Below are positions 36,869 to 48,250 of a stretch of DNA of 64,000 nucleotides, piece by piece. This stretch comes from Caenorhabditis remanei. Taxonomy: Eukaryota; Nematoda; Chromadorea; Rhabditida; Rhabditidae. The notes beneath the pieces are model-generated. The model searched no databases, had not been told where the DNA came from, and worked only from the letters and a program-made list of their open reading frames with translations. The position numbers were made by a program, and so were the translations under genes. The number at the start of each line of letters is the position of its first letter. Within the stretch, counting starts at the first letter, position 1. The stretch is taken from assembly GCF_010183535.1 (NCBI RefSeq), contig NC_071332.1:9734001-9798000 (forward strand), in the 5' to 3' direction.

Positions 36869-37625
36869 CGATTTTCGCGAATGTCTGAAATATGTCCGTT
36901 AAGAACTCGCAAGAACGTCAGTTGTTTTTCGATTCAGCGTAATAATAAACAAGTTTCTCTCCTGCTGCTGCTGCTTCCCCTTTACACTATTCTTCTGAGC
37001 TTTTTTCATTCAATTCAATTTCAAGGTTTAGAATGTTGAAACGAGGTTTTCCTAATATTACGATTAAGTACTTGTTTGAGTTATCAACAGGCGTGAACAA
37101 AAAGATAAGAACTTGAGTGTCTGCAACAAATGAGAGTTGGTCGTTAAAGTTTTACAGATTGGGTGTCGAAACAAGCAGGCACATATGGTATGCGAAAGCT
37201 GAATATTTTAACGCAACACGAAAAATAAAAAAATGATGAAAAATTGAAAACGGAAGTCCCGATTTCAAGATTTTTGAGAAAGCATGAAATTAAAATCAAA
37301 AATATTGGGAAACTTTTCACTTGTCCGAAAAAAGTACACGGCAAGAGTTTCCTCGGCCACCAATGCCAGAAATACGCGGCTTTTCAAAATTATTTTTTCG
37401 TCAAAGGCGCTTCTTTTGTTTACCTCCTACTATGATGCTGTTTCCGCCATGTGAGTGTACATACTTCAATGACGGTGATTATTGGAATGTACCGATAAGA
37501 AAACGGTCGCTATCTGAAACTCAGCCAAGAGATTGGCACGTCCTCGACCAAACACACACACATACACACCCATTTTACTCATTTCTATCACAAGCGAGAA
37601 GGAAAAACTGTTTAGTTTTTAAAAA
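36869..37625. promoter_or_regulatory. divergent upstream region of MICU and cav-2 genes
   Basis: 757 bp between head-to-head start codons. It holds a (CTG)n-like run near 36960 and the 5' flank of cav-2 with a short CACACACA stretch near 37550. A TATTTATTTATTTATTTA run lies nearby, inside MICU intron 1 (about 36620-36645). No coding exon supported. Confidence 0.45.
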
Positions 37626-38821
37626 ATGACTCGTCGCAATACTTCTGAAAGCGATGAACCACATCCGTTGCCGCGTGACAATATTCCTCAATATGATACT
37701 GTAGATGTGAGATTACTGTAGCTATTAGCTTTTAATACATAAGGTATTTAGGATATTGATGATTCGGATAATGTGACAGAAGTAGAAGTTAAATCTAACA
37801 GAGGATCTACAGTATCCGCACGGGCTCCACATGTGACAATTAAACAGGTAAGGCATAGTCGGAATATTCCCTCTCAGACTGAAGTTTTCAGGATGAAATA
37901 GATGATATAGGAGAGAGACAGGTTACTGTAATTGAGATCGCTTCTCAAAGAGGATCTTCCAGAAGAGTGGCACCCAAGAAAGTGAGTTTTCAACGTTTTT
38001 CTTTCTCAATTTCAGAATGCATTCAATATCAAAAACTACTTCAATACTCCAGGATTACGCTCCTTCTATTCCTCTTCCCGAACATCCAGCTCAACAATCT
38101 GGTCCCCCACCATCACAGAAACCACGGTAAGGGCTTCCATTGGAATTTAACATTTAGCATTAGTTTTTTAGACCCCAAAAAATTGCAAACCCGGAAATGG
38201 CATTCGACATGGGGGTCAACAACATTGCGCCTGTTCTAGTCCATAAAATGAATATGGATGATCGAGATCCATCCGACTCCGTGCAATATCTTAATGTTAG
38301 TTCTTTCTAGTAATTATTATTATACCTTCCAATGAATTTCAGACATCATTCTTCGAAGTTTTCGCTGAACCAAGTGAACAATATCACAGTATCGCATGTG
38401 TTTGGACGTTGTCTTTCAAAGTAAATATGACAATTATAAGCCCTTTAAATATGAGTTTTTAATGTTCAGATATTCGAAATCGTTCGAATCTACAGTTACA
38501 AAATTCTAACTCTAATATTTGGACTACTGATTGCACTTATTGGTGGATTTTTGTTTGCACTGTTTGCATTCCTGAACATCTGGATTTTCAGAGTTAGTTT
38601 ATTCATTCAATTATCGGCAATACTCATCACACTTTCAGCCATTCCTCATTCTATCTCGCATGGCATTATCCCAAGTCGTTATGATCTGGCCAATGTTCCT
38701 GATTTATATTGTTCGTCCATTCTTCTATTCGGTTGGAGCTATCTTCTCCACCGCGCGTCTTCATACTTCGAGAGGAGAACAAGTGGCAGAGGTCTGGGAA
38801 AAACACGTTCATCATGTTTGA
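37626..38821 (+). CDS. cav-2: caveolin
   Basis: Eight exons: 37626-37706, 37752-37847, 37892-37981, 38053-38126, 38172-38295, 38343-38420, 38470-38592, 38639-38821 (282 aa). A long, acidic, repetitive N-terminal tail (two copies of a VTxxE...SxRGS motif) precedes the caveolin core from about residue 160: NMDDRDPSDSVQYLN, SFFEVFAEPSEQYHS, VWTLSFKIFEIVRIYSYKIL, the intramembrane hairpin TLIFGLLIALIGGFLFALFA and a second hydrophobic stretch ending IYIVRPFFYSVGAIFS. Caveolins coat membrane invaginations; C. elegans CAV-2 acts in apical lipid trafficking in the gut. The tail is shorter than the roughly 350 aa I recall for the C. elegans protein. AATAAA follows at about 38880. Confidence 0.92.
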
Positions 38822-39370
38822 ACGCTTCTTGGGCTTTCTAATTAAAAAAATGCTTTACGAATTTATAAAAACATTTAAATAAAGGTTTCATTTATTATAA
38901 CAGTTTTCTACAAGCTTAAATTTGTATTGTAAGTTTTTTTGGTTCTTCAATTTAGTAATGGAAAGAGAAACCAAGACAGCTTGCGGAGTTTTTATGGAAA
39001 ATCGGAACCGAATTTATTACATTTTTATGCTAGGAAACAGATTGTTACTTCGCAAAACTCTCCGTGATTCTCGTCTTCGAAAATTTAGCTTTTTTGTAAA
39101 ATTTATTCTTTTTAACATTTTTAAGTCCGCAAAGTGACGTGTGCGTACGTGCAGACACGACACGCTACCGTAACCAGCTACATTTATCGACTTCATATTC
39201 TTTCTTTCTGGCGGAGTTCTTCCGACACGCTAATGAACTAATCATTTCTAATTTTTAGCGGATTTTGAACATAGTAAGTTTCTGGCGCTTTCCTTCCCGT
39301 GTCAACTTATTCAGTTTCAGACGCCGTATAAAGAATCGAATAACTGGCCGAACAGCTTCTCTTAAAAATA
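38822..39370. other. cav-2 3' flank and PI4K-II 5' region
   Basis: Contains the cav-2 polyadenylation signal and candidate 5' UTR exons of the kinase gene: TTTTTAG before 39259 with a GTAAGT at 39274, then GTTTCAG before 39321. The two genes are on the same strand about 0.5 kb apart, so an operon is possible but not shown. Confidence 0.45.
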
Positions 39371-40889
39371 ATGGTAACTTTTTCAGCTACTTGAACTAAC
39401 TAAATCTGTAAACTTAAGTCAGCCGATTCATCACTGAGCCATGTCGATCTGGAATCTGATTCATCGTCAATTTATGACCTGACGTCTTCATTAGAGCATC
39501 GTAAAAAAGTCGACGACGAGTTTCAATTAGTGTTTCGGAAAGCACAAGACGCAATTAACAAAGGAATTCAACCGAGCTTGATTCCCGAAGGCAGTTCAGG
39601 ATCTTATTTCGTCTATGGTTTAGAAGGAGAAATTCTCGGAGTTTTCAAGCCAAAGGACGAAGAACCATTCGCTTCTCTCAACCCAAAATGGCCGAAGTTT
39701 TTCCAGAGGTATTTTTACTTGTATTCTATTTTTGAAAAAAACGTCTTTTAGAATGCTCTGCTTCTGCTGCTTTGGACGCGCGTGTCTTATTCCCAACACG
39801 GGATATCTTTCTGAGGCAGCGGCAAGTATAGTCAGCGAAATGCTTCAGTTAGATGTGGTACCGACGACTCGAATTGTGAAACTTGCATCACCGTCATTTT
39901 TCTATTCTCGATTCTTCGGTCACTACGATGTTCGTCCGAAAGAAGGAAGTTTTCAACTTTATGTCAATGGATATGAAAGTGGAAACACAGTTTTCGCACG
40001 TTGGAATTATGACAAAAACCTGTTGAGTGATGAGGAAGAAGCCAAGTATGTCCATTTTCATGAGAATCGAGATAATAATTTTGTAAAAGCTTTCAGATTC
40101 CAACTTCTTTTCCAAAAAATGTGTATCGTTGATTATGTTATCAGAAATACTGATCGTCACATGGACAATCTTCTTGTTCGTCACGTACCAGGACACGAAA
40201 TCAATCTGGCAGCAATTGACAATGGATTAGCATTCCCAGTTCGGCACCCGGAGTGTACTTCAAGATTTCGTTCATTTCCATTCCGTTGGTCAAATCTTCC
40301 TTGGGCACAGGCAGAATTTGATCAAACTCTTCGTCGCCACGTTATCTCGCTCTTAACACCACAATTTGTTCATCGACTTTGCGTCGATCTCAAGGTGAGC
40401 ACTAAAATTTGAGTATATCAACATATTTTTTAATTAATCAGTCAGTTCTAGACCAAAAAAAATCGTCTGAATAATAGCTATGTCAAATGTGAAAATGACG
40501 CTATCATTGAAATTTCAGAAACTGTTCCGTCATGGAATCGCTAGTTCCAACTACATGCTCGTCAATAGTCAACTTCGTGTCGTCCGCGGACAAATTTGGA
40601 ATCTCCGCCAGGCATTGATAGCAAACGAATCACCATGTGAGATGGCACGTCGAGAGCCGATTATTGTCAGTCGGAGGTAAGTTGTCATTGGGAGTTATTC
40701 CCATCAAAATGCTATATTCTCGTTTTCAGTTCAGACATCGAAATGCCCAACCCACCACCGCATCGTGGGATGATTGGTTTATTGTCAAGTCGCCTAGCTA
40801 CTCCAACCAACAATTATGCTGACACTACGAAGACGGCAGTCGAATGTGATGAAGAGAAAAAAGTTCCAGAAAATCTGATAAACTTTTAA
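39371..40889 (+). CDS. type II phosphatidylinositol 4-kinase
   Basis: Exons: 39371-39373 (start codon only), 39419-39708, 39752-40045, 40097-40394, 40519-40676, 40730-40889 (400 aa). Motifs in order: the P-loop-like PEGSSGSYF (residues 57-65), VFKPKDEEP with the ATP-binding Lys78, LNPKWPKF, a Cys-rich MLCFCCFG equivalent to the palmitoylated CCPCC loop, GYLSEAAAS, KEGSFQLYVNGY, catalytic YVIRNTDRHMDN and the AIDNGLAFP metal-binding site. It makes PI4P on Golgi and endosomal membranes. The 51-nt stretch 40046-40096 is called an intron (GTATGT...TTTCAG) because removing it joins EAK-FQLLFQ as in the family; it is also an open frame. The gene is followed by AATAAA at about 40895 and is convergent with the ground-like gene. 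Confidence 0.92.
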
Positions 40890-41040
40890 CCGTTCGAATA
40901 AAATCAAATTAGTTTTATTTTATACTAGTTTTGATTGGCACATAGGTTGGAAAGTCTGGGGGATTCTGGAATTGCAATAAATAATGAGAGAGCATTTGAG
41001 AAGAGAAAAATGAAACAAATAGAAATAACAAGATGAGATT

Positions 41041-42619
41041 TTACAATGGTCGTTTGTATACGAAGCAGATAACACCGTCTTTTTGGGCTTCACAGTGCTC
41101 CGTCGTGCTAACAAGATATGTGAATCCAGTTGTTGAGCAGATGACGTCAACACTGCTGTCTGGGAATTGTTGTAGAGCATTCTCATGGATAGCTTTCTTT
41201 GATGCCAATGCATCATTAGCCGCGATGTTCTGAAATTTACAGATTAAAAGTTCAATTCAGATAATGATTCCAACAACAACTTACCGAGAGAACTAGCTTC
41301 TGCAGAATTTTACTGTTGCATTTCTCATCTGTGACTGCAGTCTTGGCAGCTCTCGCCTTGAAATCACCCGAACTAGCTGATTCATCATCTCCTCCGTCTT
41401 CCGTTGCAGCCTGTTCTTGAGCAGCAATCTCTTCACCGAGTTGAGCATCAAGTGGATTTGCTGTTGCTTCAACGGGAGTGGCGGGTGTCTGTACTGTCTC
41501 TAATTCTTCTTCAACTAGTTCAGTTGCATCAGTTCCTGGTACTTTTCTGCTTCGAAGCATGATGTATTTAATCGTTTGAGTGCATGGTTCTTTTGGTGAA
41601 TGGAATACTTGATCTGCTGGTGGTTCTCCATCTGATTCTGTTGCTTCATCAACTTGTGCAGCTGTGGCTCCGGCAGCAGCGGCTCCACCAGAATATCCAC
41701 CTCCACCACTAGAGTATCCACCTCCACTACTTCCTCCACTCGAATATCCACCACTGCTACTTTGACTTGAGTACCCTCCGCTATTTCCACCGCTTGAATA
41801 TCCTCCACTTGATGGGAGAGGTGGTGGTGGTCCAGAATATCCAGCTGATGGAAGGGATACTGGCTGTCTTGCAAATCCACCTCCGCTGCCTCCAGATGCG
41901 TATCCACCTCCGCCGCCACCCCCGCAGCCGCCTGAAATATTTCAATACATTGGATCTGAATATTTTTCTTGAGATCTCACCTCCTCCACCACATCCGCCT
42001 CCGCCTCCGCCTCCACAGCCTCCTCCGCCACCTGAAATTGAATTTATTAGAGATGGAGTAAAAACGTTTTACTGTAAACACTGGTACACATTAAAAATAA
42101 AGAAATTGAACCTACCACATCCTCCACTATTCTGCACGTAGACTGGTTGAACTTGTGGACAGTATGCTGCTGGTGGAGCTGGACATGGTTGTGGTGGTGG
42201 ACAGACTGGACAAGCTGGTGCTTGGGGACACTAAAATTTATGAAATGAACAAATAACAAAGATTTATTTTCGATAAATCCAAATTAGTATTTCAAAAAGC
42301 CTGAACTATGCGATTATTGTTTTCTGTAATAGATGTGTACGCTTATTCTACAGTATCCCTTTCAACAAATTTCCAGAAAACGGCTTGAGATATAAATATT
42401 CATATCAATTTATGCATTTCTAAATGTGCTTACACACCCAGAAAAGTTTCAAAGTTTCATAAAACTTACAGCTGGAGCACAACCACAACTTGGTGGCTGA
42501 GGTGTTCCACATCCACAACAGCAGCCTCCACCGCCACCACCTCCACCCATTCCGAAGAAGATGGCGTGACAGAGTGTTAAACCAGACACTGAGAGAAATA
42601 ACAGTCGGAGCATCATCAT
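41041..42619 (-). CDS. ground-like (GRL) domain secreted protein
   Basis: Five exons: 42470-42619, 42116-42230, 41981-42031, 41285-41931, 41041-41229 (383 aa). After a signal peptide (MMMLRLLFLSVSGLTLCHA) comes a Gly/Cys/Pro-rich region (GGGGGGGGCCCGCG; CPxxPACPVCPPPQPCP), then Gly/Ser/Tyr repeats (SSGGYSSGG type). An acidic linker leads to a C-terminal ground-like domain at about 305-383 with the four expected cysteines: C310, C352, C367 and C376 (CFVYKRPL end). Ground-like proteins are hedgehog-related nematode proteins secreted by epidermis and glia into apical matrix. A TATATAA box lies upstream. The Gly-rich repeats are prone to length change. The exact grl or pqn name is not assigned. 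Confidence 0.88.
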
Positions 42620-42691
42620 CTTGATGAGGATGCGTGTAGTTGTTACAGTAATGGAGAAATATCTCTCGCGCTGCGACTGCTTCTTGCATAT

Positions 42692-42698
42692 TTATATA
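42692..42698 (-). promoter_or_regulatory. TATA box of the ground-like gene
   Basis: TATATAA on the minus strand, 73-79 nt upstream of the start codon at 42619. Consistent with a strongly expressed, regulated cuticle-type gene. Confidence 0.5.
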
Positions 42699-44185
42699 GG
42701 AGATCTGTAGATGCCCGAGAGTCGCCTCCTCAACTGACCCAGATAGCGGTTCGGTTCGAAGCGCTACTAAGTTGTCTAGTTTCGATCAAACTGGTAATGT
42801 AATGGATGATGATGATCGCAACGGGAATCGGATCTTGAAGTGTTCTCCCTTTTCCTGCCTTCCTCATTATTTACTCGCTTATCACTTTCCCTGCTTTCCG
42901 CCCGAGAATGAGAAAAAGAACGAAAGAAAAATAACATCTTCTCCTTAGCCACAACTGATTTATTGGATGGATGGTACAAATGGACAGATATCATCTGAAA
43001 CATTAAATGGATTACCAGTTATTGTTGTTACGAGATGAGATGAATGGATGAATGGCAGAATGAGACGGGACTAATTGTTCCATTCCGATCTCATTTCACT
43101 TTGTGATGGATTATACCCGAATATCCTTCATGATGCGTATTTCAGTTTTTTCAGAGATTTCGTAGAAGAAATATGAAAAGTAGTGTGTCATTGGTTCCTG
43201 TTTTCTGAATGATTGACGTCAGTTGGAAAGAGGTAAACGAGGAGGAAGAAAAAGGAACACGAAAGACTGAAAAACAATGACATGTGTCAGTTTGTACTAT
43301 GCTCTGTGCTGATTCGCCAAGTGTTCCACATTTCTTGACGACTTGATGTAAATATGTCTGTTTCCGTAAACTCTAGTTTGGTTTCGGGTCTGCAATGTTT
43401 CCCGAGATCCTGGAATCTCCATCAATTATTGAGAACTCTGATCATATCTAGCCCTGTTTGACCTTTTAGATCTATCTGATGGTGACGTAATCACATGTTT
43501 CCTGTCCTCTAGTTCTCTACGTTGAATCATTTTGCTCCACTCGGTTCCGCTTCTTTTCATTTTATTACACAATGATCATTCTTCTTTTTTACGAAGTCAC
43601 ACATCACATGACTTGTCGGTTAAAACTTTAAAAGATACACCGTCTCTGACCACTTTAAATAACACAACCAAATATCTTATCGTTCACGTTGTGTTCAACG
43701 GAAAAAAAGAAAATCAATTCGTTCTTTCCTCGCTCAAGTACACACCACTTCTGACAGTGAGACGTGCGAGAGACAAAGTGAAAATGATAGACGCAGACAA
43801 AATAGTGATGCAAGTGCGCTCCAAAGTACATGTCGGAGCGATGCCATTCAGTATTTGACACGAAAAAATCATATGATCTCACTTGGTTCTCGGCCTGTTC
43901 TCTCCGTTTTTCACATTCGTTTAGTTTTGAACCATTCGTTCTTATTATTGAAAATATTTTAAGTTCAATGTTACCGAACTGGGTCATTTCTGCGCGTTTT
44001 GAAATAAAAAAAAACTGATGCAAATTACTTCTAATGCTCCTGAATCCAATCCAGAACATTTAATATTTTTCATTTTCTCAGCTGAATTTTAAAAATCTCC
44101 ATTCATCCTCTTTATTTGACACTATACTTTTTGACTTACTTCTTAAACGCATAATCCTCAAATAATCATATTCTTTTCTTCAGAG
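42699..44185. other. intergenic, no gene seen
   Basis: Divergent upstream region between the ground-like and SLIRP-like genes. A 134-codon minus-strand open frame (43655-44059) and a 108-codon plus-strand one overlap it, but neither has splice sites, hydrophobic patterning or recognisable residues. Confidence 0.5.
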
Positions 44186-44827
44186 ATGCGATCAGTAGCT
44201 AGAGGAGTCACCACCAATATTCGCAAATTAATCGAGGCTAGACCGAAGAATACTGGACAGACTGTCTACCTGACGCACGTCAAATGGGTAACCGGAAAAG
44301 CACAATTAGAACATTATTTCAAGCGATACGGGCCAATTCAAAGTGTTAACATGTTTTATGTAAGTCATTTATCTAACGGAAAGACGGACTTTTTAAAGTT
44401 GTAGGATCCCGATACGGGTCTTCATCGTGGTTTTGCATCGATAACTTTCGATTCGAAGGATAGTGCGAACAAAGCGATTGAACAACGGCCGCACGTTATT
44501 GATGGAGATAGGGTGAGTAGTTTTTGGAACTTGTTATCACTTCAAATAAGCTTCAAAATGTTGGTTTCATCAATTTCCCGGCCTTCTCTCATTTTCTAAA
44601 GACATTCAACGAGTGAAAGTCGATTAGTTCCCGAACAACCGGTTACTTTTTCACATTACCAAACAAAGTTTTTATGTTAGAATTTCATCCCAATGATAGT
44701 GAATGAAAAAGAATATTCAAGAAATATTTGAAAACTGACGAATAATGTGTCTCTTCAATTTCAGGTGGACGTGGAGCCCTATATACCCCTCATCTCAAAA
44801 AACAAAAAGAAGGATTTGATGCTCTAA
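44186..44827 (+). CDS. SLIRP-like mitochondrial RRM protein
   Basis: Three exons: 44186-44359, 44405-44512, 44765-44827 (114 aa). The protein is almost one RNA-recognition motif: QTVYLTHVKWVTGKAQLEHY (RNP2 region), YFKRYGPIQSVNMFYDPDTG, LHRGFASITF (RNP1, with Phe retained), then KAIEQRPHVIDGDRVDVEPY. The basic N terminus (MRSVARGVTTNIRKLIEA) is suitable for mitochondrial import. Human SLIRP pairs with LRPPRC to stabilise mitochondrial mRNAs and has the same size and single-RRM layout. The acceptor TTCTTTTCTTCAG lies 2 nt before the ATG. It sits next to nuaf-1, another nuclear-encoded mitochondrial gene, convergently. Confidence 0.85.
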
Positions 44828-45183
44828 AAATCTTCATCTTCTGATCTCTCCTCCTCTGCAGTCACTCGAACCTAGCCAATTCATTTTGCATACTCTTCGT
44901 TTTTTCTGTATTTTTCTCATTTCTAATATATTCGCCTTTCTTACTTCTTTTTATAGGTTTTCTGTCCTTAGCGTCGAACGCCTTCATATTGTTCGAACGA
45001 AGATACCGGTTCGTCCACTTTTCTCCTGTCTCGGTCATTTTGCCTGTTTTTTTGGTGAATTGTAAATATTAGCTTGTTTTTCGAATAGAAGAACTTTTCA
45101 AATTTCAATTATTCTACAGCAATCAAAAAACTCTACTATTCTACAACTTAATAACAGAAACAATGAACAAGAAAGACAAATTT
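44828..45183. other. convergent 3' flanks
   Basis: 3' UTRs of the SLIRP-like gene and nuaf-1 meet here (356 bp between stop codons). No additional gene seen. Confidence 0.5.
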
Positions 45184-46392
45184 TTAGAATCCGTGAGTGT
45201 TGAAAACCGGCAGTGTATAGGTTTCATATGCGAAATCTTCTACATGCGTAGTATCGTTGTAAACACCGATATAGTCAACTTCGAGCCGGAAATCACCGTC
45301 AATACGATCCATGAGTACAATTCCAATTGAACTTGTGTCTTCTAAATTCACTCGGTATTGCCTATCCTGAATACGCCCAGCCACGGTATGGAAGAACTTG
45401 GAGAATGGAATTTTTTCATATTGCCAATAAGGACCACCATGAGTGTGCAGCGGGTGGGAGAAGGAATCACCCCACGTGAAATCCATTGACAGTGGTGAAT
45501 GCAACATTATTTTATAGCTTCGACCATCTCCGCGAACCTAAAATTAAATTATTTTTTTTGTGATGCATTGAAAGAAAGTACCAACCTTCAAGAGGAGATG
45601 CGAAAAGTTTCTCCATTTTGATAGGAACTTTTTCCTGTTGAATGCTTTTCTGTCTTCTAATTTCATAGACGCCCATCCTGCTCGTTCGACTCTTCCGTCT
45701 TTCAGAACTTTAGTCGAAATGTTCCCGCTAAAAATTGCAGTTCCACGATCGGAGTTTACGAGTGAACACGTTGAGAAGCCTTCTTTCCAATCACTATCAC
45801 AGCCGATTTTCCACAAATCAAGCTTCTAAAATAAACTAAAAGTTTTATAAAATAATTGTTACAGAACAGTGAAATTACCTCTCTCGTGTCAAATTTGTAT
45901 TCAACACGTGCTTCATTGTGCCTCACAAAACCTATATCTTCCAAGAGTTCAGTTTTTTCGACTGAAACACTTTTGAATACATCTTTAATCTCTTCAGCAA
46001 GCTTTGCTCCTTGTGTTTTTCTTGTGTTTGGAAGTTCAGCTACTAGCTCTTTCACCGAAAAATCGGGATCGTATCCAATAACACCCTTAATAAATTATTT
46101 TAACGGTTCGATCAACGAGTGGGGTATAAACCTTTGGATTTGGAAAATTTGTATTGATGGGCACTGTACTCGTTCCAAAAATGCCAACTTTCTTCTTTTC
46201 AAGTAAATTCGATTTTCCGGTATAATTCTAAATAATTTATTTTTTTAACAGAACCATTAAGAGACAAACCTGTAGTTCAGTTTCTTTCTTTTCGGCTAAC
46301 TGACTTGAAGACGTCGATTCCTTTGAGAAATATGCACACGACGTATTCGTCACTTTTGGAAAAACTCTCCTCGTTGTGAAACTAGTGAACAT
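45184..46392 (-). CDS. nuaf-1: complex I assembly factor NDUFAF1/CIA30
   Basis: Five exons: 46270-46392, 46132-46227, 45879-46085, 45586-45825, 45184-45537 (339 aa). The N terminus (MFTSFTTRRVFPKVTNTSCA) is a mitochondrial presequence. The CIA30 domain fills the last 200 residues: LDLWKIGCDSDWKEGFSTCS, GTAIFSGNIS, RAGWASMKL, LLLKVRGDGRSYKIML, YWQYEKIPFSKFFHTVAGRI, SSIGIVLMDRIDGDFRLEVD and FAYETY. NDUFAF1 helps assemble the membrane arm of respiratory complex I in the matrix. The length is close to human NDUFAF1 (327 aa). It is head-to-head with bir-2, the same pairing I recall for C. elegans C50B8.3/C50B8.2. Confidence 0.93.
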
Positions 46393-46772
46393 GATTTTCT
46401 GAGATGCTTTATTAGACGAGACGCTTTATTAGACTTTATTAGTTCGTTGTTCGAGAGGACTACACGGTCTGTTCCATCAGAGCAGGTTTGCATTTCCAAT
46501 TGGCGGGAAAACAAACTTGTTTAAAAATATTGTTTTGTTTTTCAGCGTTTGTTCTTTACTTGAATCTCCTGCTTTTTTCTGTTATATAAATGTAAACTCT
46601 AGCTCAAAATCTTTCAAGCGATTTTCTTTCATTATTAAAAAATAATAACCTGAATTTTCGAGCTCTAGCCAGTTTTTCAATGCGTAAAACAAAAAGATAA
46701 GTAGAAAATCAGTGTTTTTCTCATATTTCTCATTTTGTTTCATAAATGACTCACGATTTTTTTTTCAGAACA
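46393..46772. promoter_or_regulatory. bidirectional promoter nuaf-1 / bir-2
   Basis: 380 bp between divergent start codons. It includes a short direct repeat (GAGACGCTTTATTAGA / GCTTTATTAGACTTTATTAG) around 46405-46442. The bir-2 side has TTTTTTTTTCAG just before the ATG. Confidence 0.55.
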
Positions 46773-47819
46773 ATGTTTCGCCACGAAGCCGCAGAGAATG
46801 CCGTAAAAGCGCTGAACGAAGCTGCGCCGTACTTGTCATACGCAGCTCGCTTCACCTCTTTCAAAGCCTTCAAGTACGACAAGAGATTTACATCAAAGTG
46901 TTCCTCTGATGCGGTAATAATTAATATGAATTCCCAAATTCATACAATTTTTAAGCTAGCACATGCAGGATTCTACTCAACAGCCACGCCAACTTCTCCA
47001 ACAAATGCAAAATGTCCTTTTTGTATGCTCGAGCTCACATTTGCCGAGAATGACGATCCATGGGAGAAACATAGAACACAAAAGCCAGATTGTGAATTCG
47101 TCATTCTAGGACAGCCTGATGAGACAACCTTGACACTTCAAACTATATCCAGTCTAGCGATTCGCTGCGCAACTGTCGCAGAATACGAAAAGATGCTGCC
47201 TATCATTCACTATTTGGAAGAAGCTGACCATGGTAGCGAAAACATTGTTATTTAGTTTTTAAAAATTTTCAGAACAATCGTATCGTCGTGAAGAAGCCAC
47301 CCGAAAATTGATCAGTCTTCGCAATAATTCTCAGTACCTCACCGCGGATCACCGTTACGCTACATTCAAAATTGTTGGTCAACGTGCGAAAGGAGTTAGG
47401 GATCACATTCTGAAGAAAGTGGGTTTTACTTATATCGATGTCCTAAGTTTAAACTGAATTATCTGCAGATTGCAAAAGCCGGTTGGTGTTCTGCTATAAC
47501 AAATCGCTCGCTCCTGTCCGCGAAGTGCCCGTTTTGTCTTCTTACAATTGACTTCGGAACAACGGATGATTTCTGGGAAGAACACAAGAACTCGAGTGCT
47601 AACTGTGATTTCGTAAAACTCAACAAACTCAACGAAAAAGATTGGACTACTGAAGAAGCTCTGATGTTGGCAGTTAAAATTTCAGTTGTGAAGAAGTTTG
47701 AAAAACAACGTAAAATCCTTGAGCAACTAGAAAATGACAAAGAAGCTGATCAATTGGCAAACCAGCTGAGCAAAATGATGGCAAGACCAAAGTGCCTCAG
47801 ACGCCGATGCAGTGTTTGA
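46773..47819 (+). CDS. bir-2: two-BIR-domain protein
   Basis: Four exons: 46773-46913, 46956-47232, 47273-47418, 47469-47819 (304 aa). BIR 1 carries zinc ligands C67, C70 (KCPFC), H86 (PWEKH) and C93; BIR 2 carries C208, C211 (KCPFC), H227 (FWEEH) and C234. Each is preceded by the R-(Y/F)-x-(T/S)-F start (ARFTSFKAF and HRYATFKIV). There is no RING or UBC domain. C. elegans has two BIR proteins: BIR-1 (survivin, one BIR) and BIR-2 (two BIRs), and this layout matches BIR-2, whose role is poorly known. The C terminus is a Lys/Glu-rich probable coiled coil (VKKFEKQRKILEQLENDKEA) ending in a basic Cys-rich tail. AATAAA lies at about 47832. Confidence 0.93.
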
Positions 47820-48250
47820 TCCATATTTTGGAATAAAAGTCTTCTAACTATACTTTTATCTGAATCTCAATTGAATCCCGATTCCCAGCTGCCTAATCCA
47901 TTGAAATTTTTAAGCCCTGTTTTAAAACTGTTGAATGAAGCTATTTTCCTTTTCTTGAAAAACTGCAGCATCAAAAAAGTTTCGCCAACACTGACTAATC
48001 TGACCGATGGCATCTCAACTTTTTCCTTTTTCCTTCTCACCTCATGAAAACATGCGTCGATGCGCGGAGGCAGAAGAGAGCAAACAATGCGTCATGCTGC
48101 GGACTCCCAGTCGTCGCGCCGGTTATCGATTCCTCTTGTGGCAGTTTGTCTCTCTTTCACTCTAGTTTCCATCATTCTGCTATCAATTGCATAGTTGACA
48201 GTACTATTCGACAAATTCAAGCATTCGTTCTGATTCCTTAAGACGTCACA
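47820..48250. other. intergenic
   Basis: bir-2 3' UTR followed by the promoter of the coiled-coil/TM gene. A GC-richer patch near 48055-48130 resembles a promoter-proximal region. No gene seen. Confidence 0.45.

Noticed and set aside
43655..44059. Minus-strand 134-codon frame
   Set aside because: No recognisable residues or splice sites, overlaps another random frame on the plus strand.
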